DNA of 39,879 bases from Gemmatimonadota bacterium (GCA_002709665.1 PAQK01000037.1:1-39879), one strand, 5' to 3'. Positions 1-8,169 are shown, counted from the stretch's first letter. Notes: generated by a model from the sequence alone, not told the origin. Numbers and translations are program-made.

Positions 1-119
1 TTCTTAGCGGCCTTCTTGGCAACCTTCTTGGCAGGCTTCTTGGCGGCCTTCTTGGCAGGCTTCTTGGCGGCCTTCTTTGCAGCCTTTTTCGCTGGCTTCT
101 TGGCGGCTCTCTTTGCCAT
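1..119 (-). CDS. Histone H1-like Lys/Ala/Pro-rich protein (5' part; runs off the window)
   Basis: The minus strand starts at ATG 119-117 and reads MAKRAAKKPAKKAAKKAAKK, continuing as AAKK/PAKK repeats to the window edge, so only the first 39 codons are present. A strong Shine-Dalgarno site (AAGGAGGTG, 134-126 on the minus strand) fixes the start. Alternating AAKK and PAKK tetrapeptides are the hallmark of bacterial proteins resembling the histone H1 C-terminal tail, which bind DNA non-specifically and compact the nucleoid. That role is family knowledge; the sequence shows only the repeat composition. It has its own promoter and a palindromic leader. The coding repeat is also a DNA-level repeat and may vary in length between strains. 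Confidence 0.75.
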   Translation of the reverse strand, partial: MAKRAAKKPAKKAAKKAAKKPAKKAAKKPAKKVAKKAAK

Positions 120-144
120 CGCATTCACCTCCTTCTTTAAAGAT

Positions 145-166
145 CGAGGGAGGCTAGCCTCCCTCG
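145..166. promoter_or_regulatory. Perfect 22-bp palindrome in the leader of the histone-like gene
   Basis: CGAGGGAGGCT is followed directly by its reverse complement, giving an 11+11 bp palindrome. In the minus-strand mRNA it can form a 9-bp stem with a CUAG loop, about 10 nt upstream of the Shine-Dalgarno site. Its 3' arm contains CCTCC, which is complementary to the GGAGG of that site, so an alternative fold could mask the ribosome binding site. It could equally be a dimeric repressor operator downstream of the promoter. There is no T-run, so it is not a terminator. Confidence 0.6.
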
Positions 167-210
167 GACGCTCCGTTTGTAATTCTTCTTGTTGATTTAT
201 TCTAAGCGAG

Positions 211-240
211 AATATAAGCCCGATGCAGCGAAAGAATCAA
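211..240 (-). promoter_or_regulatory. Sigma70-type promoter for the histone-like gene
   Basis: On the minus strand TTGATT (240-235) and TATATT (216-211) are 18 bp apart. Transcription would start near 204 and give a leader of about 85 nt containing the 145-166 palindrome. Confidence 0.5.
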
Positions 241-340
241 GCCCTATCTTCATTCTTGTTGGAATTAGACCAAGGTGGATAGACCATCATCGCAGACACT
301 ACGCTTACAGGCGATGCGTATCTTTGTTGTGATTCAACGC

Positions 341-1813
341 CTATTGCAACCTGTAATTCGGCGCCTCCTTTGTAATGGAAATATCGTGGGCGTGACTTTC
401 TCTTACTCCGGCGGAAGTTACCTTTACGAACTTTCCATTAAGCCGCAACTCTTCGACGTTGCGCGTGCCACAATACCCCATTCCCGCCCTAAGTCCGCCG
501 ACCAATTGGTATATGAATCCAGAGATGGAACCCTTGTAAGGAACCTGACCCTCTATTCCTTCGGGGACGAGCTTTTCGGTCTCGACATCTCCCTGAAAAT
601 ACCGGTCCTTGCTCCCCCTCTGCATTGCACCCAGAGAACCCATCCCCCGGTAGACCTTGAATGTTCGGCCCTGGTAGATGACTGTTTCGCCCGGGCTCTC
701 ATCCGTCCCGGCAAACAGATAACCGATCATTACAGAGTTTGCGCCTGCTGCGATTGCCTTTGCTATGTCCCCGGACTGTGTAACGCCTCCGTCCGCTATA
801 ACGGGAACACCGGCCTCCTGCGCCACTTCCACACAATCCATAATAGCGGTAATCTGTGGAATCCCGACTCCGGCAATGACCCGGGTAGTGCAGATGGCTG
901 AGGGTCCCATACCTACCTTGATGGCATCCGCCCCTGCAGAAATCAAATCCTTGGCTGCCTCTCCTGTGGCAATGTTGCCGGCAACTATCTCCGTATCCGG
1001 ATAATCCGTTTTAACCTTTTCAACTGCCTCAAGAACACCGTGCGAATGTCCGTGAGCGGTGTCCACAACAATAACATCCACGTCTCTTTCAACCAACGCT
1101 CGGATACGTTCTTCGGAGTCGCCTCCTACCCCAACCGCTGCGCCAACACGAAGTCTGCCTATATCGTCTTTACACGCATTGGGGTATTGTGTCTTCTTCT
1201 CAATGTCCTTCACTGTAATCAGACCCTTCAGAATATCCTGGCCATCCACCACCGGCAACTTTTCGATCCTGTGCTCCTGAAGAATTTCCTGAGCCTCTTC
1301 CAACGAAATACCGAGCCTGGCGGTCACCAAGTCCTTTTGGGTCATCACATCTGCCACCTGGCGGCCCACATTCTTTTCGAATCTCAGATCGCGGTTCGTC
1401 AATATACCAACAAGCTTTTTGCTTCGATCAACGATTGGGACACCGGAAATCCGGTACTTGGACATCAGTTCGAGGGCCTCGTGGATGAAATCTTCCGGAG
1501 AAAGTGTCACGGGATCCACAATCATCCCACTCTCTGAGCGTTTTACCTTTTCCACTTCTTCTGCCTGTTTATCGACTGTCAGATTCTTGTGGACAACCCC
1601 AATACCACCCTCCTGAGCCATTGCCACCGCCAACCTGGCCTCGGTTACAGTGTCCATTGCAGCACTGACCAAAGGAATATTCAGCCTGATTCGATTGGTG
1701 AGCCTGGTTCCCAGGTCGACCTCCTTGGGCAACACTTCGGATTTACCGGGAACCAGCAAAATGTCTCCATAGGTCAAACCCTCTTTGATAATCTTGTCAG
1801 TGGACTTGTCCAT
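341..1813 (-). CDS. guaB: Inosine-5'-monophosphate dehydrogenase
   Basis: This enzyme oxidises IMP to XMP with NAD+, the first committed step of GMP synthesis, in the cytosol. The 490-residue protein has the usual bacterial length. It consists of a TIM barrel split by a CBS-pair (about residues 95-210). The IMP loop GPSAICTTR carries catalytic Cys308, followed by the flap motif GSKDRYFQG and a closing GTRNVEEL segment. The start ATG (1813) follows a strong AAGGGAGG site. Upstream on the same strand lie a promoter (2117-2089), a structured leader and an intrinsic terminator (1936-1906). No convincing promoter is visible between that terminator and the gene, so attenuation of guaB is plausible. 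The gene is intact. Confidence 0.97.
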   Translation of the reverse strand: MDKSTDKIIKEGLTYGDILLVPGKSEVLPKEVDLGTRLTNRIRLNIPLVSAAMDTVTEARLAVAMAQEGGIGVVHKNLTVDKQAEEVEKVKRSESGMIVDPVTLSPEDFIHEALELMSKYRISGVPIVDRSKKLVGILTNRDLRFEKNVGRQVADVMTQKDLVTARLGISLEEAQEILQEHRIEKLPVVDGQDILKGLITVKDIEKKTQYPNACKDDIGRLRVGAAVGVGGDSEERIRALVERDVDVIVVDTAHGHSHGVLEAVEKVKTDYPDTEIVAGNIATGEAAKDLISAGADAIKVGMGPSAICTTRVIAGVGIPQITAIMDCVEVAQEAGVPVIADGGVTQSGDIAKAIAAGANSVMIGYLFAGTDESPGETVIYQGRTFKVYRGMGSLGAMQRGSKDRYFQGDVETEKLVPEGIEGQVPYKGSISGFIYQLVGGLRAGMGYCGTRNVEELRLNGKFVKVTSAGVRESHAHDISITKEAPNYRLQ

Positions 1814-1905
1814 ACAGCCTCCCTTCAGATAGGATCTGGAACATCCTTCTTAACCGGAAGATTCATCTGAGCAAAATCAGTGGAAATCAGGCAAGTTTTG
1901 GATAC

Positions 1906-1936
1906 AAAAAAGCCCCTTGACAGACGTATCAAGGGG
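1906..1936 (-). terminator. Rho-independent terminator upstream of guaB
   Basis: On the minus strand CCCCTTGA (1936-1929) pairs perfectly with TCAAGGGG (1920-1913) across an 8-nt loop, followed by C and six T. It lies about 95 bp before the guaB start codon and on the same strand. It therefore either ends an independent small RNA or acts as a conditional attenuator of guaB. Confidence 0.8.
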
Positions 1937-2082
1937 TTTGCGTCAAACCGTACCCGGCCTCACCGGGGTTCTGGTAACAGCAACTCAAGCCCCCGGCATG
2001 GGATGCGAAATCACGATTGGGCAACTTCGTGGCCATCCAGGCCCCTTAAGCGGGTATATTCTCCTGCGTACCAAGAATAGAA
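1906..2082 (-). ncRNA. Structured ~177-nt leader or small RNA upstream of guaB (class unknown)
   Basis: This is the transcript expected between the promoter at 2117-2089 and the terminator at 1936-1906. On the minus strand it has long-range pairing: TACCCG (2056-2051) with CGGGTA (1956-1951), and GGGG-C-CTGG (2045-2037) with CCAG-AA-CCCC (1974-1965). Together these give an elongated rod with a large apical region. Local hairpins are CACGA/TCGTG, GCAT-CCC-ATGC and GGTTTG-ACG-CAAACC. The last overlaps the terminator stem, as expected for mutually exclusive folds. Size, rod shape and own promoter/terminator recall 6S RNA, but I do not recognise 6S consensus bases, nor those of SRP RNA, tmRNA or a known purine riboswitch. 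A guaB attenuator is an equally good reading. Confidence 0.45.
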
Positions 2083-2088
2083 TGGACA

Positions 2089-2117
2089 AATCTACGGGAA
2101 TCGATTTAAGGTGTCAA
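2089..2117 (-). promoter_or_regulatory. Near-consensus sigma70 promoter for the guaB leader RNA
   Basis: On the minus strand TTGACA (2117-2112) is followed after exactly 17 bp by TAGATT (2094-2089). The start is predicted near 2082. The same -35/-10 pair recurs at 3018-3046. Confidence 0.75.
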
Positions 2118-2214
2118 CGCCTTTTTCGGACAACATGACAATCGAAGTTGCACAGACAGCGCTACCTTATTGCTACAAGTCTTTTAAAGACAATTCTTTC
2201 TGTATAGAATCATG

Positions 2215-2243
2215 TTGACCCCCTTGGTTGCTCGACTTATAAT
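2215..2243 (+). promoter_or_regulatory. Sigma70 promoter, TTGACC-17-TATAAT
   Basis: TTGACC (2215-2220) and a perfect TATAAT (2238-2243) are 17 bp apart. The predicted start near 2250 lies about 40 bp before the 2291 gene. It is divergent from the guaB-leader promoter. Confidence 0.75.
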
Positions 2244-2290
2244 CCTCAAAGAACGGTCGATCCCGGAAACTAACTGGAGCGCAGCCGGAT

Positions 2291-2884
2291 ATGCCTGTTT
2301 TATCCAAGTTACTCTTTGCAGTGTTGGTGCTCACACCCATCCTTTTGGCGTGGGTGAAGGGCGATCGAATACTTGATTTTATGGAGGCACGTCGCAAAAA
2401 GCGCAGGCGCCAAAAGAGGAAAAAGAGAACAAGGTCTTTGCCTTTGAGAGAGGACGCCGTTCTTTCCATACTGGATGCAGAGGACAGATGTGATGAAATC
2501 GACGCCCGAATCGCCGGGTCGCTAGCCAGTTACCAGATCCTGCAGAACCGGGACAGGGAGGGAACCGTACTGCCTGTCCTCTTGGAGGCCGAACACATGC
2601 TGCTATCCAGGGAATCCCACTTCAACTCCTATCTGGATATTGCCTGGCTGCAAAGTGAAACCATAGAGATCCTATCCAAGGAAGTATCATTGCTCAGGAA
2701 TATGGCACAACTTGGTCCGCATCAACACCGCCCCGCTGCACCAGCCGGCGCCACCAGTCATCTGATCGAAAATCTTGAAGCCGCCATCAGAAAACGAGCG
2801 GATGTGGATCGAATGCTCGACAATGTCGGGAACCAATCAACCGACAATGATACAGGCTCAAGTTTCGACGCTACAGTAGGCTGA
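2291..2884 (+). CDS. Small membrane-anchored protein of unknown function
   Basis: I do not recognise a family. The 197-residue protein begins with one hydrophobic segment (about residues 5-23, LSKLLFAVLVLTPILLAWV). A very basic stretch follows (about 34-48, RRKKRRRQKRKKRTR), so the bulk is predicted to stay in the cytoplasm behind a positive anchor. Residues 50-140 are helical and charged and could form a coiled coil. The last 50 residues are polar and probably disordered. It has its own strong promoter and a GGAG site 11 nt before the ATG. It sits between guaB and the TPR/Exb cluster but carries nothing that ties it to either. Coding is supported by the promoter, the ribosome site and lack of a better frame. 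Confidence 0.7.
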   Translation: MPVLSKLLFAVLVLTPILLAWVKGDRILDFMEARRKKRRRQKRKKRTRSLPLREDAVLSILDAEDRCDEIDARIAGSLASYQILQNRDREGTVLPVLLEAEHMLLSRESHFNSYLDIAWLQSETIEILSKEVSLLRNMAQLGPHQHRPAAPAGATSHLIENLEAAIRKRADVDRMLDNVGNQSTDNDTGSSFDATVG

Positions 2885-3017
2885 TAACCCCCACAAGAAA
2901 GAATCATAAAGCTTTTTAAAACAATGGTTTGCATCCTACCCCAGGTCTTTTCTCACGGAACTTTTACTTGCCTTTGCTCGTTCAAAAAGCACCCCTTCAA
3001 GGATCCTTGATTTTACC

Positions 3018-3046
3018 TTGACATCCCATTTTCTATTCATTAGATT
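3018..3046 (+). promoter_or_regulatory. Sigma70 promoter of the TPR-exbBDD-tonB cluster
   Basis: TTGACA (3018-3023) and TAGATT (3041-3046) are 17 bp apart, the same pair of boxes used by the guaB leader. The predicted start near 3053 gives a leader of about 125 nt for the TPR gene at 3177. I see no strong hairpin in that leader. Confidence 0.75.
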
Positions 3047-3176
3047 TGGCCTTTGTTCTGGTGAATAGTGGTCTATCTTCAGTGTTATTGAAGGCTTAAA
3101 TCTTCATCCTTAGACTGAATCGACCCCAAGGCCTGGCTGTAATTCTACCAGGAGCCTGCCAAGGAGTACCCTCGCG

Positions 3177-4379
3177 ATGAAATCCAACATTCGTTATCTC
3201 ATTGTTGCCCTCATCTGTGGGTCCTTCGTGATGAGCGAAGTGCCAACTACAGAGGCAAAAAGAAAAAAGAAGAAAGAAGAACCCGAACAAGCGCCAGTCG
3301 ACTCTTTGCAGCAATCGAAGAAGCACTTGTCCTTCGGCTACAGGTATTTGAAGAACAAGCAGTATAAAGATGCGGAGATACAACTTACAAGATCCTGGAA
3401 GTTCAATCCGACCAGCCCCAAGGCTGCCTACTATTTGGGTAGGTTGTATAATGAAACTGAAAAGGTTGAGGAGGCCATCAACTGGTTCACCACAGCCATC
3501 CAGTTGAATCCGGCAGGGACAAACGCGAAAAATGCATATTACTTCCTGGGTCAGCTCTACGTTCTACAGGAGAACAGACCGGAAGCGATAAGAGTCTATG
3601 AGATCCTGCTGGACATTGCCCAGACACCTGAAAAGGAAAAGCAGTATCTCCATCACCTCGTAACACTGTATGTTGAAGAGGAAGATTTTGAGACGGCGTT
3701 GACTCATACCCGCCGTTGGGGCGAACTGGCACCGGGAGACCCCGACGTCCAGGACACCATAGCCAAGCTTGCATTGCATACCGGCGAGGATGATGAAGCC
3801 CTTGTTCAAATGGAAAAAGTGCTTGAAATGAACCCTGAGGACTATGCCACCTTACAAACCTTGGCTCAAATGTATGTGCAAAAAGACATGAAACTAAAAG
3901 CCTTTGAGGCATATACAAAACTTCACGATTTTGAGCCCGACAATTTTCTCTATCTGGACCAGCTGCTAACCCTTGGGAAGGATCTCGGCAAAAACCAGAG
4001 ATACCAAAACAGTCTCTTGAGGAAAATGCTGAAGCTCCAACCGAATAATCTAAGCGTTATTGAACGGTTGGTGGACTCCACCGGATCCATCCGAATGGTC
4101 AATCAGGGGCTCAAGCTGGATCCAGGCAGCGGTAAGTTAAATTATATGAAAGGGCAATACTTCTACGACAAATGGAAGAAGTCTGCCGCGAAAGCAGATT
4201 CGATGGACGCGCTCAAATGGTTCAAGAGGGCGAAGAAAGATCCGCAATGGACAGGTAATGCCAAACGAATGATCGACGAACTCGATCCGCCCATCACTGA
4301 AGAAGAGAAAATGCGGCAGAAGTTCTTCAACAAAACAAAGAAGAAAGAAGAGGAGGTGGATATTGAAGGTAAAAAGTAA
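3177..4379 (+). CDS. Secreted TPR-repeat protein
   Basis: The 400-residue protein has a typical Sec signal peptide (MKSNIRYLIVALICGSFVMS, predicted cleavage after about residue 27). A Lys/Glu-rich linker follows, then about seven tetratricopeptide repeats from residue 45 to 300. Examples are the units starting SFGYRYLKNKQYKDAE and AAYYLGRLYNETEKVEEA, each ending near an NP turn. The C-terminus is a charged Lys/Glu tail. TPR arrays are protein-docking scaffolds, so a periplasmic adaptor is the likely role. An AAGGAG site lies 10 nt upstream of the ATG. It begins the run leading to exbB, exbD, exbD and tonB and is probably co-regulated with them, though a 204-bp gap separates it from exbB. Confidence 0.8.
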   Translation: MKSNIRYLIVALICGSFVMSEVPTTEAKRKKKKEEPEQAPVDSLQQSKKHLSFGYRYLKNKQYKDAEIQLTRSWKFNPTSPKAAYYLGRLYNETEKVEEAINWFTTAIQLNPAGTNAKNAYYFLGQLYVLQENRPEAIRVYEILLDIAQTPEKEKQYLHHLVTLYVEEEDFETALTHTRRWGELAPGDPDVQDTIAKLALHTGEDDEALVQMEKVLEMNPEDYATLQTLAQMYVQKDMKLKAFEAYTKLHDFEPDNFLYLDQLLTLGKDLGKNQRYQNSLLRKMLKLQPNNLSVIERLVDSTGSIRMVNQGLKLDPGSGKLNYMKGQYFYDKWKKSAAKADSMDALKWFKRAKKDPQWTGNAKRMIDELDPPITEEEKMRQKFFNKTKKKEEEVDIEGKK

Positions 4380-4583
4380 TGGGATGTTGACAATATTCTT
4401 TATATCTTGAAGAAATGTTTCTATAGTACATCATTTTAGTCACTTTGATAATCCAAATTCAGAGACAATTCCGTCTTTGAACTTTTTCCAACCGGCGATG
4501 GTGAGTGGCCCTTTATGGTGAATATAAAAGAAGCCTTTTTGGGACCAGCCACTGACGATCCAAAGCACCTGGGGGGATGAAGC

Positions 4584-5210
4584 ATGCTTGAGCTTTTCTT
4601 TGATGGTGGCCCTTTTATGTGGCCGTTACTGATCATGCTGCTCTTTGGAATTGCAGTAAGCTTTGAGCGTTTGTGGTCTCTCAGCCAATCTTCGATCAAC
4701 ACCAGAGAATTCTTTGCTGAAGTTCAGGAAGCCTTGAAACAGCGCGGTCCCGAAGGCGTTGCCGAGGTTTGTTCCAACCATAAAGGCCCGGTTGCTTCGG
4801 TAATTCATGCCGGCCTGCTCAGACTGGACCGAGGAATTGACCACGTAGAAAAGGCGATTGAAGAATCTGGCGCAATCGAAATGGCCTTTCTTGAAAAGGG
4901 AATGGTCTGGTTATCCACTGTGGCCAACATTGCCCCGCTCCTTGGTTTCCTGGGAACGGTGAGTGGTATGATCGGCGCCTTCGACGCTATTGCCCAGGCA
5001 GGCGACGTGGAGCCAAGCATTGTGGCTTCCGGTATCTCAGAAGCCCTAATCACAACAGCATCCGGACTCGTGATTGCGATTCCGATCCAGGCCTTCCATA
5101 ACTTCTTCGTCTCCAAGATCGATAAGATCATCATCGACATGCAGGAGAGTTCCACCCAGTTCGTCGATGAGCTGATCCAGGCCGGCTACGACTCACCAGA
5201 AGGAGAGTAA
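4584..5210 (+). CDS. exbB: MotA/TolQ/ExbB-family proton channel protein
   Basis: This is an inner-membrane stator subunit that, with ExbD, converts the proton gradient into motion or force on TonB-like partners. In its 208 residues I see a first membrane segment near the N-terminus (GGPFMWPLLIMLLFGIAVSF). A cytoplasmic loop follows, then the family core with two further segments: TVANIAPLLGFLGTVSGMIG (about 112-131) and the SGISEALITTASGLVIAIPI region. The length is usual for the family. A GGGGGG-type ribosome site precedes the ATG. Only 3 bp separate it from the next exbD, so translational coupling is likely. ExbB, TolQ and gliding-motor homologues cannot be told apart by sequence alone; the tonB nearby favours ExbB. 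Confidence 0.92.
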   Translation: MLELFFDGGPFMWPLLIMLLFGIAVSFERLWSLSQSSINTREFFAEVQEALKQRGPEGVAEVCSNHKGPVASVIHAGLLRLDRGIDHVEKAIEESGAIEMAFLEKGMVWLSTVANIAPLLGFLGTVSGMIGAFDAIAQAGDVEPSIVASGISEALITTASGLVIAIPIQAFHNFFVSKIDKIIIDMQESSTQFVDELIQAGYDSPEGE

Positions 5211-5213
5211 GTC

Positions 5214-5630
5214 ATGGCCAAGAAGTCAGGGGTCCAGCGAAGGAACAAATCAAATCCCGAGATTCCGACCTCTTCGATGGCGGACATCGCCTTCCTCCTG
5301 ATCGTGTTTTTCCTGGTTACAACCACTATGAACCAGGACAAAGGCATAGGAATGCAGCTCCCGCCGGCTGGGGAGAACAAAAAGATTCAGAAGAAGAATA
5401 TCTGCAATATCTGGGTCAACTCAGTGGGCGATATTTTGATCAACCTGGAATCGGAGATTCCCCTCGGCAGATTAAGGGCTGAAATGGAACGCCGCCTTCG
5501 AGAGAATGAGAAACTCATCGTCTCTCTCAAAGCGGATGAGGAAACTCCGTACACAACATTTATTGATGTCTTGGATGAAGTTAAACTTTCGGGCGCAAAG
5601 CGAATCTCACTTGCTTCACCCGAGAAGTAA
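5214..5630 (+). CDS. exbD: ExbD/TolR-family biopolymer transport protein (first copy)
   Basis: A 138-residue protein with a short basic cytoplasmic N-terminus and one membrane helix (SMADIAFLLIVFFLVTTTMN, about residues 22-41). The helix carries the conserved Asp of the ExbD proton path. A periplasmic domain of about 90 residues follows, with the usual VNSVGDILIN and LIVSLKADEETPY strands. It works with ExbB in the inner membrane. AGGAG overlaps the end of exbB, and the start lies 3 bp after the exbB stop. The following gene is a second ExbD-type protein, so the motor may contain an ExbD heterodimer. Confidence 0.92.
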   Translation: MAKKSGVQRRNKSNPEIPTSSMADIAFLLIVFFLVTTTMNQDKGIGMQLPPAGENKKIQKKNICNIWVNSVGDILINLESEIPLGRLRAEMERRLRENEKLIVSLKADEETPYTTFIDVLDEVKLSGAKRISLASPEK

Positions 5631-5660
5631 GTTGTTTCGCCCGAATCAGGAGAATCGTCC

Positions 5661-6071
5661 ATGCCAGACTTTGTGAAAAAGTCAGGGGTGCAAAGCTCAA
5701 TCCCAACCGGCTCAATGGCAGATATTGCATTCCTGCTTCTTATCTTCTTCATGGTAACCACGGTCTTTGTCCGATACCGGATACCTGGCATTGTACTTCC
5801 GAAAGCTGAAAAGGTCGAAGAAATCAAGATGCGTAGACACATCAATTATGTTTGGGTGTCCGCAGACCGAAAAGTTTTCATCAACGACAAACTCGCACCT
5901 ATGGGTGCGGTGGCCGCCACATTTTACGAATTCAGGCGTGTTAACCCAAGACTCATAGTTTCGTTGAAGTGCGATGTACGGGCTCCATACGGGATCGTAT
6001 CAAGGGTCCTGGAAGAGCTCAGAAAGGCGGATGCCCTGAGGGTGAACTTCGCCACCGACAAAGAGAGGTGA
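5661..6071 (+). CDS. exbD: ExbD/TolR-family biopolymer transport protein (second copy)
   Basis: A 136-residue paralogue of the preceding gene. The N-terminus VKKSGVQSSIPTGSMADIAF parallels the KKSGVQRRN...SSMADIAF start of the first copy. The helix keeps the conserved Asp, and the periplasmic part contains VWVSADRKVFIND and LIVSLKCDVRAPYG. AGGAGA lies 9 nt before the ATG. Tandem, diverged exbD copies behind one exbB are common in cytophaga-like and related lineages. They suggest division of labour or a hetero-oligomeric stator. The gap to tonB is 7 bp, so the four genes form one operon. Confidence 0.92.
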   Translation: MPDFVKKSGVQSSIPTGSMADIAFLLLIFFMVTTVFVRYRIPGIVLPKAEKVEEIKMRRHINYVWVSADRKVFINDKLAPMGAVAATFYEFRRVNPRLIVSLKCDVRAPYGIVSRVLEELRKADALRVNFATDKER

Positions 6072-6078
6072 TAAACCG

Positions 6079-6753
6079 ATGGCCTACATTCGCGGCAAGG
6101 ATGTAATCCGGACAAAGAATCCGGAACATGATCTAAAGCAGAGCTATCGGAAGGTGTTCTGGCTGAGCACCGGCATATCCTTTTTCCTGCATGCATTGGC
6201 GGCGATCCTCTTTCCCACCTTCGAAATCCAGGCCGGTGCCGGAAAGAAAGATCAGATCATCATTCAGATGGAGGATATCCCTGAAACCAGGCAGATCCAG
6301 CGTCCACCCCCACCCCCAAGGCCCGCGGTTCCCATCGAGACCGAGAGTGACGATGTCCCGGATGACGTAACCATTGAGACGACCGACCTGGACTTCGATC
6401 AGGCCCCGGTAGATTTGCCACCGCCACCACCACCTGGTTCCACGGATGCTCCCGAAGAGGAGGAAATCCTGGAGTTCTGGAAGGTGGAAGAAAAACCTGG
6501 GCTGAAAAAGAACGTAAAACCCAAATACCCTGAAATTGCAAGGAAGGCCGGACTCGAGGGAAAGGTCTTTGTCAAGTTTATGGTAGGCCGGAATGGACGA
6601 GTTCAACAAGTACAGGTGTTGAGGGGGCAGGAGATCTTCCGCCAGGCCGCCATCGACGCCGTGATGCAGTTCGTCTTCTCGCCGGCCATGCAGAATGACA
6701 AACCGGTAAACGTATGGATGACTCAGGCGATCACCTTCAAGCTGCATGAATAG
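6079..6753 (+). CDS. tonB: Energy transducer TonB
   Basis: The protein links the ExbB/ExbD motor to outer-membrane receptors across the periplasm. The 224 residues show a cytoplasmic N-terminus, one membrane anchor (about 27-47, WLSTGISFFLHALAAILFPT), and proline-rich spacers (RPPPPPRPAVP near 75 and DLPPPPPPG near 115). The C-terminal TonB domain (about 140-224) contains KPKYPEIARKAGLEGKV, FMVGRNGRVQQVQVLRG and a closing VWMTQAITFKL strand. GAGAGGTG precedes the ATG. No TonB-dependent receptor lies in this window, so its cargo is unknown. An intrinsic terminator follows at 6787-6829. Confidence 0.93.
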   Translation: MAYIRGKDVIRTKNPEHDLKQSYRKVFWLSTGISFFLHALAAILFPTFEIQAGAGKKDQIIIQMEDIPETRQIQRPPPPPRPAVPIETESDDVPDDVTIETTDLDFDQAPVDLPPPPPPGSTDAPEEEEILEFWKVEEKPGLKKNVKPKYPEIARKAGLEGKVFVKFMVGRNGRVQQVQVLRGQEIFRQAAIDAVMQFVFSPAMQNDKPVNVWMTQAITFKLHE

Positions 6754-6786
6754 GCCGCAACGTCTGCTCATCTGATTAACATTCAC

Positions 6787-6829
6787 AAAGGCTGTCGTGA
6801 TCTCCTACGGGAAATTATGATAGCCTTTT
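6787..6829 (+). terminator. Rho-independent terminator after tonB
   Basis: AAAGGCTGTC (6787-6796) pairs with GATAGCCTTT (6819-6828) with one G-T wobble around a 22-nt loop. The stem runs into a short T-run (TTTT) that is partly inside the stem. Confidence 0.6.
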
Positions 6830-6857
6830 GTGCATATGTTGTTATATATTAAAGCGC

Positions 6858-6886
6858 TTGACAGGGTAAGCGAAATTAGCAATATT
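6858..6886 (+). promoter_or_regulatory. Promoter for the second TPR gene, TTGACA-17-AATATT
   Basis: A perfect -35 box (6858-6863) is followed 17 bp later by AATATT (6881-6886), four of six matches. The TPR gene starts at 6943. Confidence 0.6.
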
Positions 6887-6942
6887 ACTGTGCGCCTGTT
6901 GGGTTAGCCTTTAAACTGAAAAAAATATACGAGGTCCATTTC

Positions 6943-8169
6943 ATGCTTTTGCGAGTTTTTACCGCCGTTGTCCTCTCTGCTGTCTTACTCGTGCAACCTG
7001 CCTGGACACAGGTCAGTCCGGAGTCCGCCGAGAAGTACAATTCCGGCCAGGACCTGTTCAAGAAACGACGCTATCAGGATGCCCTGGCAGCCTTTGAAGA
7101 CGCGGTGAAACTGGATGCAAAAAATGCGCAGGCCTATCGAGGCATGGCCAAGACCTATCAGAAGCTGAGAAACTACCCGCAGGCAGTTGAATCCTTTCAG
7201 ATGGCCGTCGGAGTAAAACCGGATTATGTGGAAGCCTACTACGAGTTGGGTCAGTTACAGCTCACAACTTTAAGGGAGTATGAGAAGGCCCAGTCGAGCT
7301 TTCAAAGCCTTCTGGAAGTCAATCCGGATTTTCAGGAGGGCAAAGTCAGAGACCTGCTGAAGGCCGCATATGTCAAACACGGGAGTGGCTATCACAGGCA
7401 GAAGAACTACAAAAAGGCTGCTGCACAATACGAAAATGCAACCCAGCTTGATCCCACAGATGCAACGGTATTCTACAACCTGGGCCTCGCCCATAGGTCT
7501 GCCAGGAATTACACGAAAGCCAGGAATGCCTTCACCACTGCCACCGATCTGAATCCCAAGTATGCAAAAGCACACCGGGCACTGGGTGACCTTTACCGCA
7601 TCACAAAAAAGAACAGCCAAGCGATTCGGAGCTATAAGAAGGCTATCGACAGCGATCCCAGTTGCAAGGTCAAGAGTACAATTCACGCTTACATCAACCT
7701 GGGGAAGGTATACACCTCCACAAAGCAGGCCGCCAAAGCTGTTACCATGCTCCAGAAGGCTGTCACCGTATCACCGAAGAATCGCAAAGCAAAAGTCTAC
7801 ATTGCCCTGGGCTTTGCCCACACACAACGCAAGCATTTCAAAAGCGCGGTTTCAGCCTTCACTCAGGCACTCAAGTTCGATGGTAGAAATTCCGAAGCCC
7901 AGTACCGCTTGGCATCCGCACATTTCGAGTTGAAAAACTACCAGAATGCACTGAATGCTGCCAGAAAAGCAACTGGCTCCTCCAAATTCAGAGTGCCCGC
8001 TCATGTGTTGATGGGTGATGTTTTTGATGCGTGGCGCCCCGATGGTTGGAAGGAAAAGGCCATTGCGAACTACAAAAAGGGTTTGAAGGACAGGAGAAAT
8101 AAGAAGTATTGCGAAGACAAGATCGATCGAATCCTGAATCCTATGGGTGAGGAAGTAGAAGGAGAATAG
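6943..8169 (+). CDS. Secreted TPR-repeat protein (second)
   Basis: The 408-residue protein has a signal peptide (MLLRVFTAVVLSAVLLVQPA, cleavage likely after about residue 23). About nine consecutive tetratricopeptide repeats follow from residue 28 to 350. Clear units are GQDLFKKRRYQDALAAFEDA, VFYNLGLAHRSARNYTKA and AHRALGDLYRITKKNSQA. The C-terminus is short and charged (GEEVEGE). Like the first TPR protein, it should be a periplasmic or surface scaffold. It has its own promoter, separated from tonB by a terminator, so it is a distinct transcription unit in the same functional neighbourhood. The two TPR proteins bracket the Exb/TonB genes, which supports a shared complex (inference). Confidence 0.8.
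   Translation: MLLRVFTAVVLSAVLLVQPAWTQVSPESAEKYNSGQDLFKKRRYQDALAAFEDAVKLDAKNAQAYRGMAKTYQKLRNYPQAVESFQMAVGVKPDYVEAYYELGQLQLTTLREYEKAQSSFQSLLEVNPDFQEGKVRDLLKAAYVKHGSGYHRQKNYKKAAAQYENATQLDPTDATVFYNLGLAHRSARNYTKARNAFTTATDLNPKYAKAHRALGDLYRITKKNSQAIRSYKKAIDSDPSCKVKSTIHAYINLGKVYTSTKQAAKAVTMLQKAVTVSPKNRKAKVYIALGFAHTQRKHFKSAVSAFTQALKFDGRNSEAQYRLASAHFELKNYQNALNAARKATGSSKFRVPAHVLMGDVFDAWRPDGWKEKAIANYKKGLKDRRNKKYCEDKIDRILNPMGEEVEGE

Noticed and set aside
275-901. A 208-codon plus-strand frame opposite guaB
   Set aside because: It lies antisense to a clear IMP dehydrogenase, has no ribosome site and no recognisable content.
1916-1944. TTGACA on the plus strand as a promoter
   Set aside because: It is part of the terminator stem on the other strand and has no -10 box at 16-18 bp.
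1906-2082. SRP RNA, tmRNA or RNase P RNA
   Set aside because: The SRP GGAA-tetraloop/helix-8 motif, a tRNA-like end with tag frame and RNase P core motifs are all absent, and the length is wrong for tmRNA or RNase P.
4386-4414. TTGACA before exbB as a promoter
   Set aside because: No acceptable -10 lies 16-18 bp downstream (AAGAAA); the TATATC nearby is only 10 bp away.
6133-6786. A 217-codon minus-strand frame across tonB
   Set aside because: It is antisense to a complete TonB protein with operon context and has no ribosome site.
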